Position numbers and translations under genes: made by a program. Source: Bacteroidales bacterium (lineage in GTDB: Bacteria; Bacteroidota; Bacteroidia; Bacteroidales; P3). From it: a DNA stretch of 64,000 nucleotides. The notes beneath the pieces were generated by a model that ran no database searches, was not told where the DNA came from, and saw only the letters and a list, made by a program, of their open reading frames with translations. Shown in pieces: positions 1 through 8,861 of this stretch. The stretch's first letter is position 1; every line of letters begins with the position of its first letter. Location: positions 1 to 64,000 of the forward strand of contig JAFRTM010000008.1 of assembly GCA_017439185.1 (NCBI GenBank), given 5' to 3'.

Positions 1-113
1 GGGTTGCGGACGTGGGCGGGCATGGAGCGGAGGTAGCGGTGGCCGCGGACGGTGTAGCCGATGACGGGGCCGAGGGCGCCGTGCCAGTGGGTTAGGGATG
101 CGTTGTGGGCCAT
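1..113 (-). CDS. DUF6266-like protein, N-terminal part only
   Basis: The gene reads leftward from an ATG at 113 and runs off the window edge, so only about 37 residues are visible. They contain GYTVRGHRYLRSMP, which resembles the conserved start of the Bacteroidota DUF6266 family (a G-x-V-G-Y-x-x-R-G-x-x-x-x-R-S pattern). The family's function is unknown. The call depends on this short N-terminal similarity and could change once the rest of the gene is seen. Confidence 0.5.
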   Translation of the reverse strand, partial: MAHNASLTHWHGALGPVIGYTVRGHRYLRSMPAHVRN

Positions 114-133
114 GGGGGTTGGGTGTTGATATG

Positions 134-225
134 TTTAATGTGGATAAGTGGATAAGTTTAATGTGGATAAGTGGATATGTTGTATGTTGATAAGTGGATA
201 TGTTTAATGTTGATATGTGGATATG
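134..225. repeat. 23-bp tandem repeat, four copies
   Basis: Copies lie at 134-156, 157-179, 180-202 and 203-225, each a variant of TTTAATGTGGATAAGTGGATATG-like sequence (first 20 bases TTTAATGTGGATAAGTGGAT). A partial fifth copy precedes them. Two copies contain TGTGGATAA (139-147 and 162-170), the reverse complement of the DnaA-box consensus. The array lies just upstream of the leftward gene start at 113, so it may also be its 5' region. Confidence 0.85.
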
Positions 226-484
226 TTGTTTGTTGTTTCGGGGGCAAAGGTACTAAATTGTTTTTAATTGGCGAAGTTTTGGGGGAAATTTATTTTTTCG
301 ACTTTTTGTAAGTTGCTGGTAACTAGGTATTATGTAGGTATCAAGTCTATGATAACGCTATGGTTAATTTTTAATTGATTTGGGGGTGAAAAATGAGAAA
401 TTTGGACTAGATGAACTGGATTTTCTAGAGGAACTAGATGGGATGATTTTTTATGGGGCTGGGTCTAATAGGACTAATGGGGCT

Positions 485-543
485 TATAAGACTTATAGAG
501 ACTATAGAATTTATAGAAATTATAGAATCTATAGAGATTATAG
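485..543. repeat. 9-bp tandem repeat (TATAGAnnn)
   Basis: From 494 to 543 there are five full units and one partial unit, TATAGAGAC, TATAGAATT, TATAGAAAT, TATAGAATC, TATAGAGAT, TATAG, with looser copies from 485. Because the unit is a multiple of three, the array stays open in several frames and creates spurious Tyr/Arg-rich reading frames. I see no gene in 114-910. Confidence 0.85.
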
Positions 544-705
544 TGGTTGGTGGGGTTTGGGGGTGCGGAGGGATATATAATATAAGGTATAATATTATAA
601 TAAGGAATTTGTTTATTAGATAGACATAAAAAGGGAACGGGAGGCTCCGCTGTGACGGTACACCCCCCGCATATTTAATCAAGACTTCACGTCTTAATCC
701 GAGTG

Positions 706-713
706 CAAAGATA
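706..713 (-). promoter_or_regulatory. Possible leftward promoter (-7 box TATCTTTG)
   Basis: On the minus strand the sequence reads TATCTTTG, matching the Bacteroidota -7 consensus TAnnTTTG. A transcript would run leftward through the repeat arrays toward the partial gene at 1-113. No convincing -33 box was identified, so this is a weak call. Confidence 0.35.
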
Positions 714-844
714 CGAACATTTTTTATTCCTACAAATTATTTCTGAAAAACATTTTACAAAGAGCCAACAATGTGTAAAATAAAATTCAACAAGCAACTC
801 TGAAACAAACATATAGGTAAAGATGTAGTGTGGGGGTAAAACAC

Positions 845-870
845 GACAGCCGGCCTTGCGGCCGGCTGTC
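845..870 (-). terminator. Terminator of the dcw operon
   Basis: GACAGCCGGCC-TTGC-GGCCGGCTGTC is a near-perfect GC-rich hairpin 41 bp past the ftsZ stop. Read on the minus strand it is followed by GTGTTTTA, a short T-run. It fits an intrinsic terminator that closes the leftward cluster. Confidence 0.75.
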
Positions 871-910
871 TCTCGTGATTATGGAAACAATTATGAAAAC
901 GAATTTCTTA

Positions 911-2584
911 TTAGTCGGGAAGTCCGTCGATGCCCGGGACCTGATGGATGAGTCCGTCGGAGCCCATCATGGAGCTGGGTGCCTCGCGGGCGGTGAGGAG
1001 GGTGTCGCCGAGCGGGAGTTCGCCGTTCTGGAGCTGCTCGGTGGTCATGTTCTCGATTGCCTCTGCGCCGTGGATCTTGTTTTTGAGCATGTCGTGCATG
1101 ATACGTATGCGGTCTTCGACGTTGCGTGCATTGGCGAAGGCGGGTTCGGGAGCGGGTATGGTGTGTGTCATGGGCTTGGGGGCCTCGTCGTGGACGAGAG
1201 ACATGACGGGTTGCTCTTCGACGGCGGCCTCTACTGCCGGGGTTTCCACTACTGGGGCGGGAGCCTCAGCGGTGGTGAGGGAGGCTGTATGGATGGGTTG
1301 GCCGGAGGTGGAGTCCACGAGGGTCATGCCCATCTCGTCGGCGGGGAGGGTCTGCTCGGGTGCCTTGACGGGAGCTTTCTCCTGGAGCTTGGCGGCGCGG
1401 TTGCAGAAGTTGAAGGTGGTGTCGGCCGGGAGTTTTTCCTCGGTTTCCATCTCAAGGACGTGTACGATTTTGGGTTGGTTGCTTGTCTCAACCGTGGGTT
1501 CGTAGCTGACGATAGGTTCGGATTTGGGTTCCTCCTTGGGTTGCTGTTCGTCGAGATGGTGGGCCTGGGGGGCTTCGGTCTTGGCGTCGAAGCCTGTAGC
1601 AATCATGGTGATCTTGAGGTCAGCGCCGAGAGACTCGTCGGTGCCCATACCCCAGATGACGTTGGTGTCGGTGGAGCCGGTGAGGCTGGTGATGTGGTCG
1701 GTGATGTCGGAGATTTCGTCCATGAGCATGGGATTCTCGGAGGAGGTGGAGAAGTAGAGGAGTATGTCCTTGGCACCGTAAATGTCGTTGTCGTTGAGGA
1801 GTGGGGAGGTGGCGGCCATCTCGATGGCTGCCATGGCGCGGTCGTCACCGGAGGCCTGGCCAACGCCCATGAGTGCAGTGCCGGACTTGCTCATGACGGA
1901 GTTGACGTCGCGGAAGTCGATGTTCACGTAGGCGTCGAGGGTTATGATCTCGGCGATGCCTTTGGCGGCAGTGAGGAGTATGTCGTTGGCTTCGGCGAAG
2001 GCGATGGGGACCGGCATGGGTCCTTTGGTCTCGCTGAGTTTGTCGTTGTTGATGATGAGCATCGAGTCGACGTGTTTACGGAGCTCTTCGACACCACGCA
2101 TGGCCTGCTCGCGGCGCTTCTTGCCTTCGAAGAAGAAGGGCATGGTGACGATGGCGACAACGAGGATCTCGTTGGGTTCGCTGTCTTCGAGCTTGATGCT
2201 CTTGGCGATTTCGGCGATGACGGGGGCTGCGCCGGTACCGGTGCCGCCGCCCATGCCTGCTGTGATGAAGAGCATCTTGGTGTTGTCCTCGAGGACTTTC
2301 TTGATTTCCTCGCTGCATTCGAGAGCTGCGGCCTTAGCCACCTCGGGGTTGTTGCCTGCGCCGAGTCCGGCACGTCCGAGGCTGATTTTCTTGGCCACGG
2401 GGCTGGCGTTGAGGGCCTTCATGTCGGTGTTGCAGACGATGAAGTCCACGCCGGTGATGCCATGACGGGACATGTGGTTCACTGCGTTGTTTCCGCCACC
2501 ACCTACGCCGATGACTTTGATGTAGGAGGACTGCTCTTCTGTGGTCTCAAATTCCACCAATGTATCGTTATTTATGTCTATCAT
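911..2584 (-). CDS. ftsZ: Cell division protein FtsZ
   Basis: Tubulin-like GTPase that polymerises into the cytokinetic Z-ring at midcell. The nucleotide-binding motifs are clear: GVGGGGNN at residues 26-33 and the tubulin signature GMGGGTGTG at 112-120, with a T7-loop-like NIDFRDV that supplies the catalytic aspartates. At 557 residues it is long for FtsZ because of a roughly 200-residue Pro/Glu/Ala-rich linker after the GTPase core. The extreme C-terminus reads GLIHQVPGIDGLPD, which is not the usual DIPxFLR-type peptide that binds FtsA. It is the last gene of the cluster, 160 bp downstream of ftsA, with a hairpin terminator after it. Identity is certain; only the tail is odd. Confidence 0.97.
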   Translation of the reverse strand: MIDINNDTLVEFETTEEQSSYIKVIGVGGGGNNAVNHMSRHGITGVDFIVCNTDMKALNASPVAKKISLGRAGLGAGNNPEVAKAAALECSEEIKKVLEDNTKMLFITAGMGGGTGTGAAPVIAEIAKSIKLEDSEPNEILVVAIVTMPFFFEGKKRREQAMRGVEELRKHVDSMLIINNDKLSETKGPMPVPIAFAEANDILLTAAKGIAEIITLDAYVNIDFRDVNSVMSKSGTALMGVGQASGDDRAMAAIEMAATSPLLNDNDIYGAKDILLYFSTSSENPMLMDEISDITDHITSLTGSTDTNVIWGMGTDESLGADLKITMIATGFDAKTEAPQAHHLDEQQPKEEPKSEPIVSYEPTVETSNQPKIVHVLEMETEEKLPADTTFNFCNRAAKLQEKAPVKAPEQTLPADEMGMTLVDSTSGQPIHTASLTTAEAPAPVVETPAVEAAVEEQPVMSLVHDEAPKPMTHTIPAPEPAFANARNVEDRIRIMHDMLKNKIHGAEAIENMTTEQLQNGELPLGDTLLTAREAPSSMMGSDGLIHQVPGIDGLPD

Positions 2585-2744
2585 ATCGTGCTTGCTTATA
2601 TTTATTTAACTGTTTTACAAAAAATTACACGGATTTGTATTTCAGTTAAGCGATTGTAAAATTACTAACTTTATTTTTATTTACACTGTTTATTATCAAT
2701 TAGTTATCAACAGACTTTTCAACCATTTGGGAAAATTAGGGAGA

Positions 2745-4262
2745 TTAGTCGTCGCTTTCCTCCAAGAATTTGCCAAACCAGACGCCAACTTTTCTGTACC
2801 ACGGGTCCTTGGAACCCTTTTCCGGTGCGGGCTCCGGCTCGGGTACGGGCTTAGGTTCGAGCTCCGACTCGAGCTCCGACGCGAGCTCCGGCTCGAGGAC
2901 GTAGGGTTTCAGCTCCGGAGGAGTCGGAGGCATCGGAGGTTCGCCCATTCCTTTGAGTGCTGCGAAGGGATCTTTGCCATTGACCGGATTAATTACAGGA
3001 GGTTCTGGATTAGTGGGCGGAAGCGGCTCGGGGTCAGGAGTTGCCGTTGTTTCGGGGACCTCGGGGGTCTTCTCCTCTTCGATATAATGGTTATTGGAGG
3101 CAGCGGCCTCATTGAGTCCGTAAAGCACGAGGCCGATGCCAGTGGCATATTTGGGGTGTTTGAGTTCGTCGCTGTAGCCATCGGCGAGATGGTCGATAGG
3201 TTCGCCGATGCGAGTGTTCATGGCAGTGTTGAGTTCGGCGACCGCCTTGATGTCAGCCATGCTGGAGCCGCCACCGGTGAGTACGAGGCCGCTGTGGAGC
3301 ATCTTGGGGTCATAGCCCGACTTCTGGATTTCGTAGGCCACGAGGCCCATAATGTCGGAGACCCTCACATTGATGATCCTGGCGAGCATCTTCATGCTCA
3401 CGTTGCGCTGCTGTATGCCGCGGTAGCTTGGAATGCTCACGCTTTCGTTGTCGCTGACCGCCGATTCGAGGCAGTGGCCGAATTTCACCTTCAGGTTTTC
3501 CGCCTGATCCTTCAGGAGGCCGCAAGTGCGCTCGATGTCGCTTGTAATGACCTCGCCGGCGAGAGCCAGGACCGAAGTGTGGCGGATGACCCCTTCGTGG
3601 AAGATGGCGATGTCGGTGGTGCCGCCGCCGATGTCGACGAGGACCACACCTGCATCCTTCTCGCGCTGGGAGAGAGTGGCGAGCGAGGAAGCCACCGGCT
3701 CGAGGACGAGCCCTTTGATGCTGAGTTCCGCACTCTTGACACTCTTGACGATGTTTCCGATGTTGATCTTGTTGCCCGTTACGATATGGAAGTCGATATT
3801 GAGACGGCTGCCCGTGACTCCCACCGGATGGATGCCCTTGTCGAGTTCGCGGCCGTCGATGTAGTAAGTCTGCGGGAACACGTGGATAATCTCTTCACCA
3901 GGACCTGTGGCTATAGTACGTTGCTCGTTACATAAAGTGTCGATATCCTCCTGAGTTACAATGTCGCGATCTGGTGGCAAGATTTTCTGGCCTTGGCTGG
4001 AATAGCTCTTGATGTGACGGCCGGCGATGCCGACATACACGTCGTTGACCTTCACGTTGGCCTGTTCGCTAGCGCGGCGAACCACGTCAGAGATGGTTTT
4101 AGCCGTGTCCACGATGTTAATCACATCACCCTTTTCCATTCCCACCGACTTGTCGATGGCATAGCCGAGGATGTCAATTTTTCCGTTAGCCGCCTTCTTT
4201 CCGATAAGGCAAGCAGTTTTGGTGGTTCCGATGTCGAGACCTACAACGATTGCGTTTTCCAT
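2745..4262 (-). CDS. ftsA: Cell division protein FtsA
   Basis: Actin-fold ATPase that tethers FtsZ filaments to the inner membrane. The N-terminus VVGLDIGTTKTACLIG is the phosphate-1 motif, and VDIGGGTTDIAIF (about residue 208) the phosphate-2 motif of the actin/Hsp70 superfamily. After the core (about 390 residues) comes a Pro/Glu-rich stretch with repeats such as EPELASELESELEPKP. The protein ends WYRKVGVWFGKFLEESDD, an amphipathic helix of the kind used for membrane targeting. The length of 505 residues is above the usual 420-460 because of the linker. It sits between ftsQ (30 bp) and ftsZ. Confidence 0.96.
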   Translation of the reverse strand: MENAIVVGLDIGTTKTACLIGKKAANGKIDILGYAIDKSVGMEKGDVINIVDTAKTISDVVRRASEQANVKVNDVYVGIAGRHIKSYSSQGQKILPPDRDIVTQEDIDTLCNEQRTIATGPGEEIIHVFPQTYYIDGRELDKGIHPVGVTGSRLNIDFHIVTGNKINIGNIVKSVKSAELSIKGLVLEPVASSLATLSQREKDAGVVLVDIGGGTTDIAIFHEGVIRHTSVLALAGEVITSDIERTCGLLKDQAENLKVKFGHCLESAVSDNESVSIPSYRGIQQRNVSMKMLARIINVRVSDIMGLVAYEIQKSGYDPKMLHSGLVLTGGGSSMADIKAVAELNTAMNTRIGEPIDHLADGYSDELKHPKYATGIGLVLYGLNEAAASNNHYIEEEKTPEVPETTATPDPEPLPPTNPEPPVINPVNGKDPFAALKGMGEPPMPPTPPELKPYVLEPELASELESELEPKPVPEPEPAPEKGSKDPWYRKVGVWFGKFLEESDD

Positions 4263-4292
4263 AATCTGTGTTTTTTATTTGTTATACATTTA

Positions 4293-5090
4293 TTATTTAT
4301 CATTTCTTCGAGTGCAGACCACCTGACCGGCGTATTTCACGCTCACGCGCTTGTATGCGTTGTCGCCCACCCGAGGGAGACCCTGAGCGTAGAAAAGCTT
4401 GAGGCGGTGGAACTTGTCGTCGAGGTCGTCGGCAGAGCCGATTTCCACCTCGTGGTTGCCGATGCGAGGGATGAGCAGTAGGTCGCCCTTTTCAGAGACA
4501 TAGACCTGGTCGTAGAGAGGGGAGAAATCCTGGCGGTCGAGATAGTCGGCGAGACGCCACAGCGAGACGATGTCATAACGGGCGGAAGCGGCAGAGTCGG
4601 CCAGCTGGCGCAAGTTCACCTCGGCAAAACTGCGCTTCATACGAGTCTTGAAGTCGCCGCTGCCCACGAGAACGTCGCACTCGCCCACCTTGGAGGGAGG
4701 GAAGCACGTCCCGGTGTGGTCGGCATAGAACTCGGTGCCGTTGTAGAAAATCCTGACGATGGGACGACGCTGAAGGACATTGACCTCGATGTTTCCGCCC
4801 ACGCTCACAGAAGCCCTGGCCTCCTCGACATAGCAATTATGGCGCACAATACGGGCGATCTCGCGACTTTTCACGTCCATCACCCTTTTAGACAGCACGC
4901 CTTCGTATTCGCTATAGATGAGCTGGGAGAGTTCGTCGGAGGTCACCAGCGGCTCACAGCCCTGGTAGTCGATATTCACCGTAAGGCCCTTCACCACCGA
5001 AGTGCTACGCATCACATTGGCGACAACGATGACCGCCACCGTGAAGAACACGGAGAGCGAGTAGATCAATATTTTCTTCTTACGTTTCAC
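4293..5090 (-). CDS. ftsQ: Cell division protein FtsQ/DivIB
   Basis: Bitopic divisome protein linking early and late division proteins. It starts with basic residues (MKRKKKILIY) and one membrane segment at about residues 8-25, followed by a periplasmic part with a POTRA-like region (VNIDYQGCEPLVTSDELSQ) and the FtsQ beta domain. Sequence similarity within this family is low, so the call rests on size (265 residues), topology and position between murC and ftsA. The start lies 9 bp after the murC stop. Confidence 0.9.
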   Translation of the reverse strand: MKRKKKILIYSLSVFFTVAVIVVANVMRSTSVVKGLTVNIDYQGCEPLVTSDELSQLIYSEYEGVLSKRVMDVKSREIARIVRHNCYVEEARASVSVGGNIEVNVLQRRPIVRIFYNGTEFYADHTGTCFPPSKVGECDVLVGSGDFKTRMKRSFAEVNLRQLADSAASARYDIVSLWRLADYLDRQDFSPLYDQVYVSEKGDLLLIPRIGNHEVEIGSADDLDDKFHRLKLFYAQGLPRVGDNAYKRVSVKYAGQVVCTRRNDK

Positions 5091-5099
5091 CTTGTGAGT

Positions 5100-6515
5100 C
5101 TATAAGTTGTCCTTCAATGCTTGTTCAATGACCGGCACCAGACGGTCGATGTCGCCGGCCCCCATGGTGAGCACCACGTCGGGGTAGAGCGCTTCGAGGA
5201 GTTCCGTCACTTGATCCTTGGAGACCAGATATTTCGACATGGTGTCCATCTTGCGCAAGATCATCCCCGAGCTGACCCCCGGGATCGGTTTCTCGCGAGC
5301 GGGATAGATGGGGAGAAGAATCGCCTCGTCGAGAGAAGAGAGGACCTTGGCGAACTCGTCTGCGAAATCGGCGGTGCGGCTGTAGAGGTGAGGCTGGAAG
5401 ATACCCACGACCCTTTTGCCCGGATAGAGATAGCGCACACTCTCGATGGTTGCAGCCAACTCGCGCGGATGGTGGGCATAGTCGTCGATATATACCAACT
5501 CCTTAGATTCCAGACGATAGTCGAAACGGCGCCTTACGCCGTCGTAGGTCTTCAATCCGTAGCGCAGTTCCCGTTCGGAGAGGCCGCATTCCATAGCCAC
5601 CGCAGCGGCCACGACTGCATTCTCCACATTGTAGAGGCTGGTATGCCTCAGTTCCATATCGAAAATAACCCCCTGGGGAGTCCTCAAGTCAAAATAGATA
5701 TTGCCGCGGCTGCTGCGCACGTTCCATGCATAATAGTCGGCCTCGACGCCGCTCACCGTGTAGCTCACCACCGGTGCCGGCAGTTTTGAGGCAGACGAGT
5801 CGCCGTGGTGATGGTCGTGATGATGGTGGTGTTCGTGTTCGTCTTCATCCTCTTCGTCGGGGAACAGACTCACACCATTCTTCAGAAACACCTTGCCCTC
5901 GGCGGCAGTCTTGCCCGCGAACTGAGCGAACGCTTCGCGCAGATGCTCGTAGTCGCCATAGATATCAAGGTGATCCGGGTCTATAGATGTTATCACCGAG
6001 AAATACGGCGAGAGCTGGAGGAAAGAGCGGTCATACTCGTCGGCTTCCACTACCACATATTCGCTTTGAGTGTCGATCACCACATTGCTGTCGAAATTCT
6101 TGGCGATTCCGCCCAAAAAAGCGCTGCAGCCCAGAGAGCTGTTGCTCAGCAGGTAGGCAATCATCGAACTCGTAGAAGTCTTGCCGTGAGTTCCGGCCAC
6201 CGCGATACAACGTTTGTTGCGAGTGACATCACCCAACACCTCCGAGCGTTTCTTCATAGGCACGCCTTCGGCCTGCAAGTACTGAAACTCCTTATTGTCG
6301 GCAGGAATGGCAGGAGTGTAAACCACCAAGTCGATGGCTATAGGGATCTGCGAGGGATCGTCGTCATAATGTACAGCAATTCCCTCCTTCTCCAGCGCAC
6401 GAGTAAGGTCGCTCGGAGTGCGGTCATAGCCGCTGACCTCGTCGCCGCGTTGCTTGAAATAACGAGCCAACGCGCTCATTCCAATGCCCCCTATGCCAAG
6501 AAAGTAGTATCTCAT
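5100..6515 (-). CDS. murC: UDP-N-acetylmuramate--L-alanine ligase MurC, with a His-rich insert
   Basis: Cytoplasmic ligase adding L-Ala to UDP-MurNAc, the first step of stem-peptide synthesis. The N-terminus FLGIGGIGMSALA binds UDP-MurNAc; the ATP loop GTHGKT is at 108-113; the central-domain EADEYDRSF and the C-terminal ligase domain with DDYAHHP (about 335) are all present. Residues 220-239 are an unusual stretch of about eight Asp/Glu followed by eleven His, mixed with Asp, in a surface loop of the central domain. I infer it could bind metal but see no proof. The gene overlaps murG by 4 bp. Confidence 0.96.
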   Translation of the reverse strand: MRYYFLGIGGIGMSALARYFKQRGDEVSGYDRTPSDLTRALEKEGIAVHYDDDPSQIPIAIDLVVYTPAIPADNKEFQYLQAEGVPMKKRSEVLGDVTRNKRCIAVAGTHGKTSTSSMIAYLLSNSSLGCSAFLGGIAKNFDSNVVIDTQSEYVVVEADEYDRSFLQLSPYFSVITSIDPDHLDIYGDYEHLREAFAQFAGKTAAEGKVFLKNGVSLFPDEEDEDEHEHHHHHDHHHGDSSASKLPAPVVSYTVSGVEADYYAWNVRSSRGNIYFDLRTPQGVIFDMELRHTSLYNVENAVVAAAVAMECGLSERELRYGLKTYDGVRRRFDYRLESKELVYIDDYAHHPRELAATIESVRYLYPGKRVVGIFQPHLYSRTADFADEFAKVLSSLDEAILLPIYPAREKPIPGVSSGMILRKMDTMSKYLVSKDQVTELLEALYPDVVLTMGAGDIDRLVPVIEQALKDNL

Positions 6516-7618
6516 TTCAGCAGTTTCTCAATTTCGTCAACAATACGGTCAGCCGCCTGTCTCACACCCATATTCTTTATCGCCTTGCCCATAGAAGCAC
6601 AGCGGTCTTTGTCGTTCAGCAGTTTGTCGATCATATCAATTCCCGACACCTGACATTCCGCATCCTTAACCATTTCGGCCGCGCCCCGTTTGACAAGAGC
6701 CATGGCGTTCTTGGTCTGATGGTCTTCCGCCACATTGGGAGACGGGATAAGAATCACAGGTTTGCCCACCAGGCACAGTTCCGATATAGCGATAGCGCCA
6801 GCCCTCGAGACCACCACGTCGGCGGCAGCATAGGCCGCATCCATCTTGGAGACAAACTCATAGACCTTGACCCACTCGCCAGCACCTTTCTCCTCGACGG
6901 CGCGCTTGGCCTCCTGGTACATCCATTTGCCAGTCTGCCATATCAGCTGAATCTTATTGTTCTTATAGTAATCAATATTTTTCAGTTCCATCTCGTTGAT
7001 GCTGCGAGCACCCAGACTTCCGCCCACCGAGAGTACCACAGGATAGTTCGTATCCAGGCCAAACTCACGGCAACCCTCCTCGCGACTCACGTTCATCTCC
7101 TCGATCTCGCGGCGCACGGGATTGCCCGTGAACACGATCTTCTCTTTGGGGAAGAAGCGCTCCATCTCTTCATAGGCCACACATATTGTGTTGGCGCCAC
7201 GTGCGAGAGTCCGGTTGGTCAAGCCCGCATAGGAATTTTGTTCCTGGATAAGGATCTTGTAACCCATAGAGGAGGCCACCTTCAGCGTAGGCTCGCTGGC
7301 GAAGCCGCCCACGCCCACTACCACATCAGGCGCAAAATTCTTGATAACCCCTCTCACCTTGCTCCGCGAGCGCAACACCCTGAACGGCAGCATCAGGTTC
7401 TTCGCGATGTTGGCCGGAGTCAGTTTGCGTTGCAAGCCAGCGATAGGCAGTCCCACGATCTTGTATCCTGCAGCAGGGACCTTCTCCATCTCCATCCTTC
7501 CCTCAGCACCTACGAACAGAACCTCGGCATCAGTCCAACGACGCTTTACCGCGTTGGCTATGGCAAGTGCCGGAAAAATGTGGCCACCGCTGCCACCTCC
7601 ACTGATTATCACTTTCAT
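6512..7618 (-). CDS. murG: UDP-GlcNAc transferase MurG
   Basis: Membrane-associated GT-B glycosyltransferase that converts lipid I to lipid II. The N-terminal glycine loop ISGGGSGGHIFPALAIA binds the lipid-linked acceptor. The second G-loop GVGGFASEPTL, GSLGARSINE and the donor-site region SRAGAIAISELCLVGKP(VILIP) are characteristic. The length of 368 residues is typical. It overlaps both ftsW and murC by 4 bp, which indicates translational coupling with the lipid II flippase/polymerase step and the cytoplasmic ligases. Confidence 0.97.
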   Translation of the reverse strand: MKVIISGGGSGGHIFPALAIANAVKRRWTDAEVLFVGAEGRMEMEKVPAAGYKIVGLPIAGLQRKLTPANIAKNLMLPFRVLRSRSKVRGVIKNFAPDVVVGVGGFASEPTLKVASSMGYKILIQEQNSYAGLTNRTLARGANTICVAYEEMERFFPKEKIVFTGNPVRREIEEMNVSREEGCREFGLDTNYPVVLSVGGSLGARSINEMELKNIDYYKNNKIQLIWQTGKWMYQEAKRAVEEKGAGEWVKVYEFVSKMDAAYAAADVVVSRAGAIAISELCLVGKPVILIPSPNVAEDHQTKNAMALVKRGAAEMVKDAECQVSGIDMIDKLLNDKDRCASMGKAIKNMGVRQAADRIVDEIEKLLK

Positions 7619-8850
7619 GTTGTTACTCCTTCCTCTAATGTATTTGTTTTATATTCTTTTTGCTCGTCTTCGCGCCGGGCTTCCTCTGCCAGACGTGCTT
7701 TGCGAGCCTCTTTTTTGTTGTCATACGCCACATATTGTATCACTCCCAATCCTATACAGGTGAAGATGTAGCTTGATCCTCCGTAGCTCACGAACGGCAG
7801 GTTCTGACCTGTTACTGGGAACAATCCCACAGCCACACCCATATTTATAATCGCCTGCATACATATCTCCGTCCCAAGTCCCATCACCAACAGCTTCCCC
7901 ATCAATTTATCACATTTCCACGCTATCTTAATACAACGAAAATACATCAAAATAAATGCTAACATAATCAGCACCGCTATCACGCTCCCGTACTCTTCGA
8001 TGATGAAAGCATAGATAAAGTCGTTTTCCGCCTGAGACAGCAGACGTCCGTGAACATTCTTGCCAAAGCCTTGTCCGTACACATTGCCGTGGTATATTGC
8101 CAACGTAGCCTCCCTCTCCTGGTAGGTCATCTTGTTCGGGTCTTCAAACTTGGCCACAAAACGTCCCACTCGCTCTATCCAAGTCGATCCACGACCAAGT
8201 ACCAACACGGCTACCATCAGCACCATAAACAATGCCAGCGTCGCTATCCACATCGTCTTCTTGTCGGCTTTTGCGAACATCATCATCAGCCAGCACGTGA
8301 CAAATATTATCAACGTGGTTGACAATCCGCTCGGCAACGTCAACCCGCAGAACATTATCACCGGGACCATTATGCCCAGCACATACTTCCAGTCGTTCAG
8401 TTTGTCCTTGAATTTCACCAGAAGCCACGCCACCAGTATTGGCAGGACTATCTTCACCAACTCCGACGGCTGGAAGCTGGTAAAACCTATATTCAGCCAG
8501 CGCTCGTTGATATTGTTGGTCATCATCACTTTCACGAACACGATGCCAACCGTAATGAAAGCAAATGCCAACATGCCCCATTCCAAAATCATGAACAACC
8601 TACTCTTGTTGTTCAGGCGGCTAAATCCCAAGGCGGCAAAAATACCGAGCAAAATCATGCCCACATATCTCAGCGTCTTGAGCAACGAAGCGGCAGCAGT
8701 ACCTCCCACGCTGCTATACACAGCCGGGATAGACAGCAGGGTGAGCGCTATCACTATAACCCACAACGTGCGGTCTCCACGGAATATTCCGTCGAACAGG
8801 TTGCGTTTCTTACCTGTCTTGCCCGTTTCTATATGCTGGTTGTCGGCCAC
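7615..8850 (-). CDS. ftsW: SEDS peptidoglycan glycosyltransferase FtsW
   Basis: Polytopic SEDS-family protein that polymerises septal glycan from lipid II together with FtsI. About ten hydrophobic segments span the 411 residues. The family signature is visible as QPSELVKIVLPILVAWLL (about 126) and VTGQNLPFVSYGGSS (about 350). An N-terminal cytoplasmic extension of about 28 residues precedes the first membrane helix, and the C-terminus is charged. It follows the murD remnant by 11 bp and overlaps murG. Confidence 0.96.
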   Translation of the reverse strand: MADNQHIETGKTGKKRNLFDGIFRGDRTLWVIVIALTLLSIPAVYSSVGGTAAASLLKTLRYVGMILLGIFAALGFSRLNNKSRLFMILEWGMLAFAFITVGIVFVKVMMTNNINERWLNIGFTSFQPSELVKIVLPILVAWLLVKFKDKLNDWKYVLGIMVPVIMFCGLTLPSGLSTTLIIFVTCWLMMMFAKADKKTMWIATLALFMVLMVAVLVLGRGSTWIERVGRFVAKFEDPNKMTYQEREATLAIYHGNVYGQGFGKNVHGRLLSQAENDFIYAFIIEEYGSVIAVLIMLAFILMYFRCIKIAWKCDKLMGKLLVMGLGTEICMQAIINMGVAVGLFPVTGQNLPFVSYGGSSYIFTCIGLGVIQYVAYDNKKEARKARLAEEARREDEQKEYKTNTLEEGVTT

Positions 8851-8861
8851 TGTGTCCTCCT

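Noticed and set aside
134-225. CRISPR array
   Set aside because: The four 23-bp units are directly adjacent with no spacers; no cas genes were seen anywhere in the window.
380-580. 66-residue Tyr/Arg-rich ORF
   Set aside because: It is a translation of the 9-bp TATAGAnnn array, which stays open because its length is a multiple of three.
830-2659. 609-residue open frame on the plus strand opposite ftsZ
   Set aside because: It is the antisense shadow of ftsZ; it is Gly/Val/His-rich with no domain, and ftsZ itself is certain.
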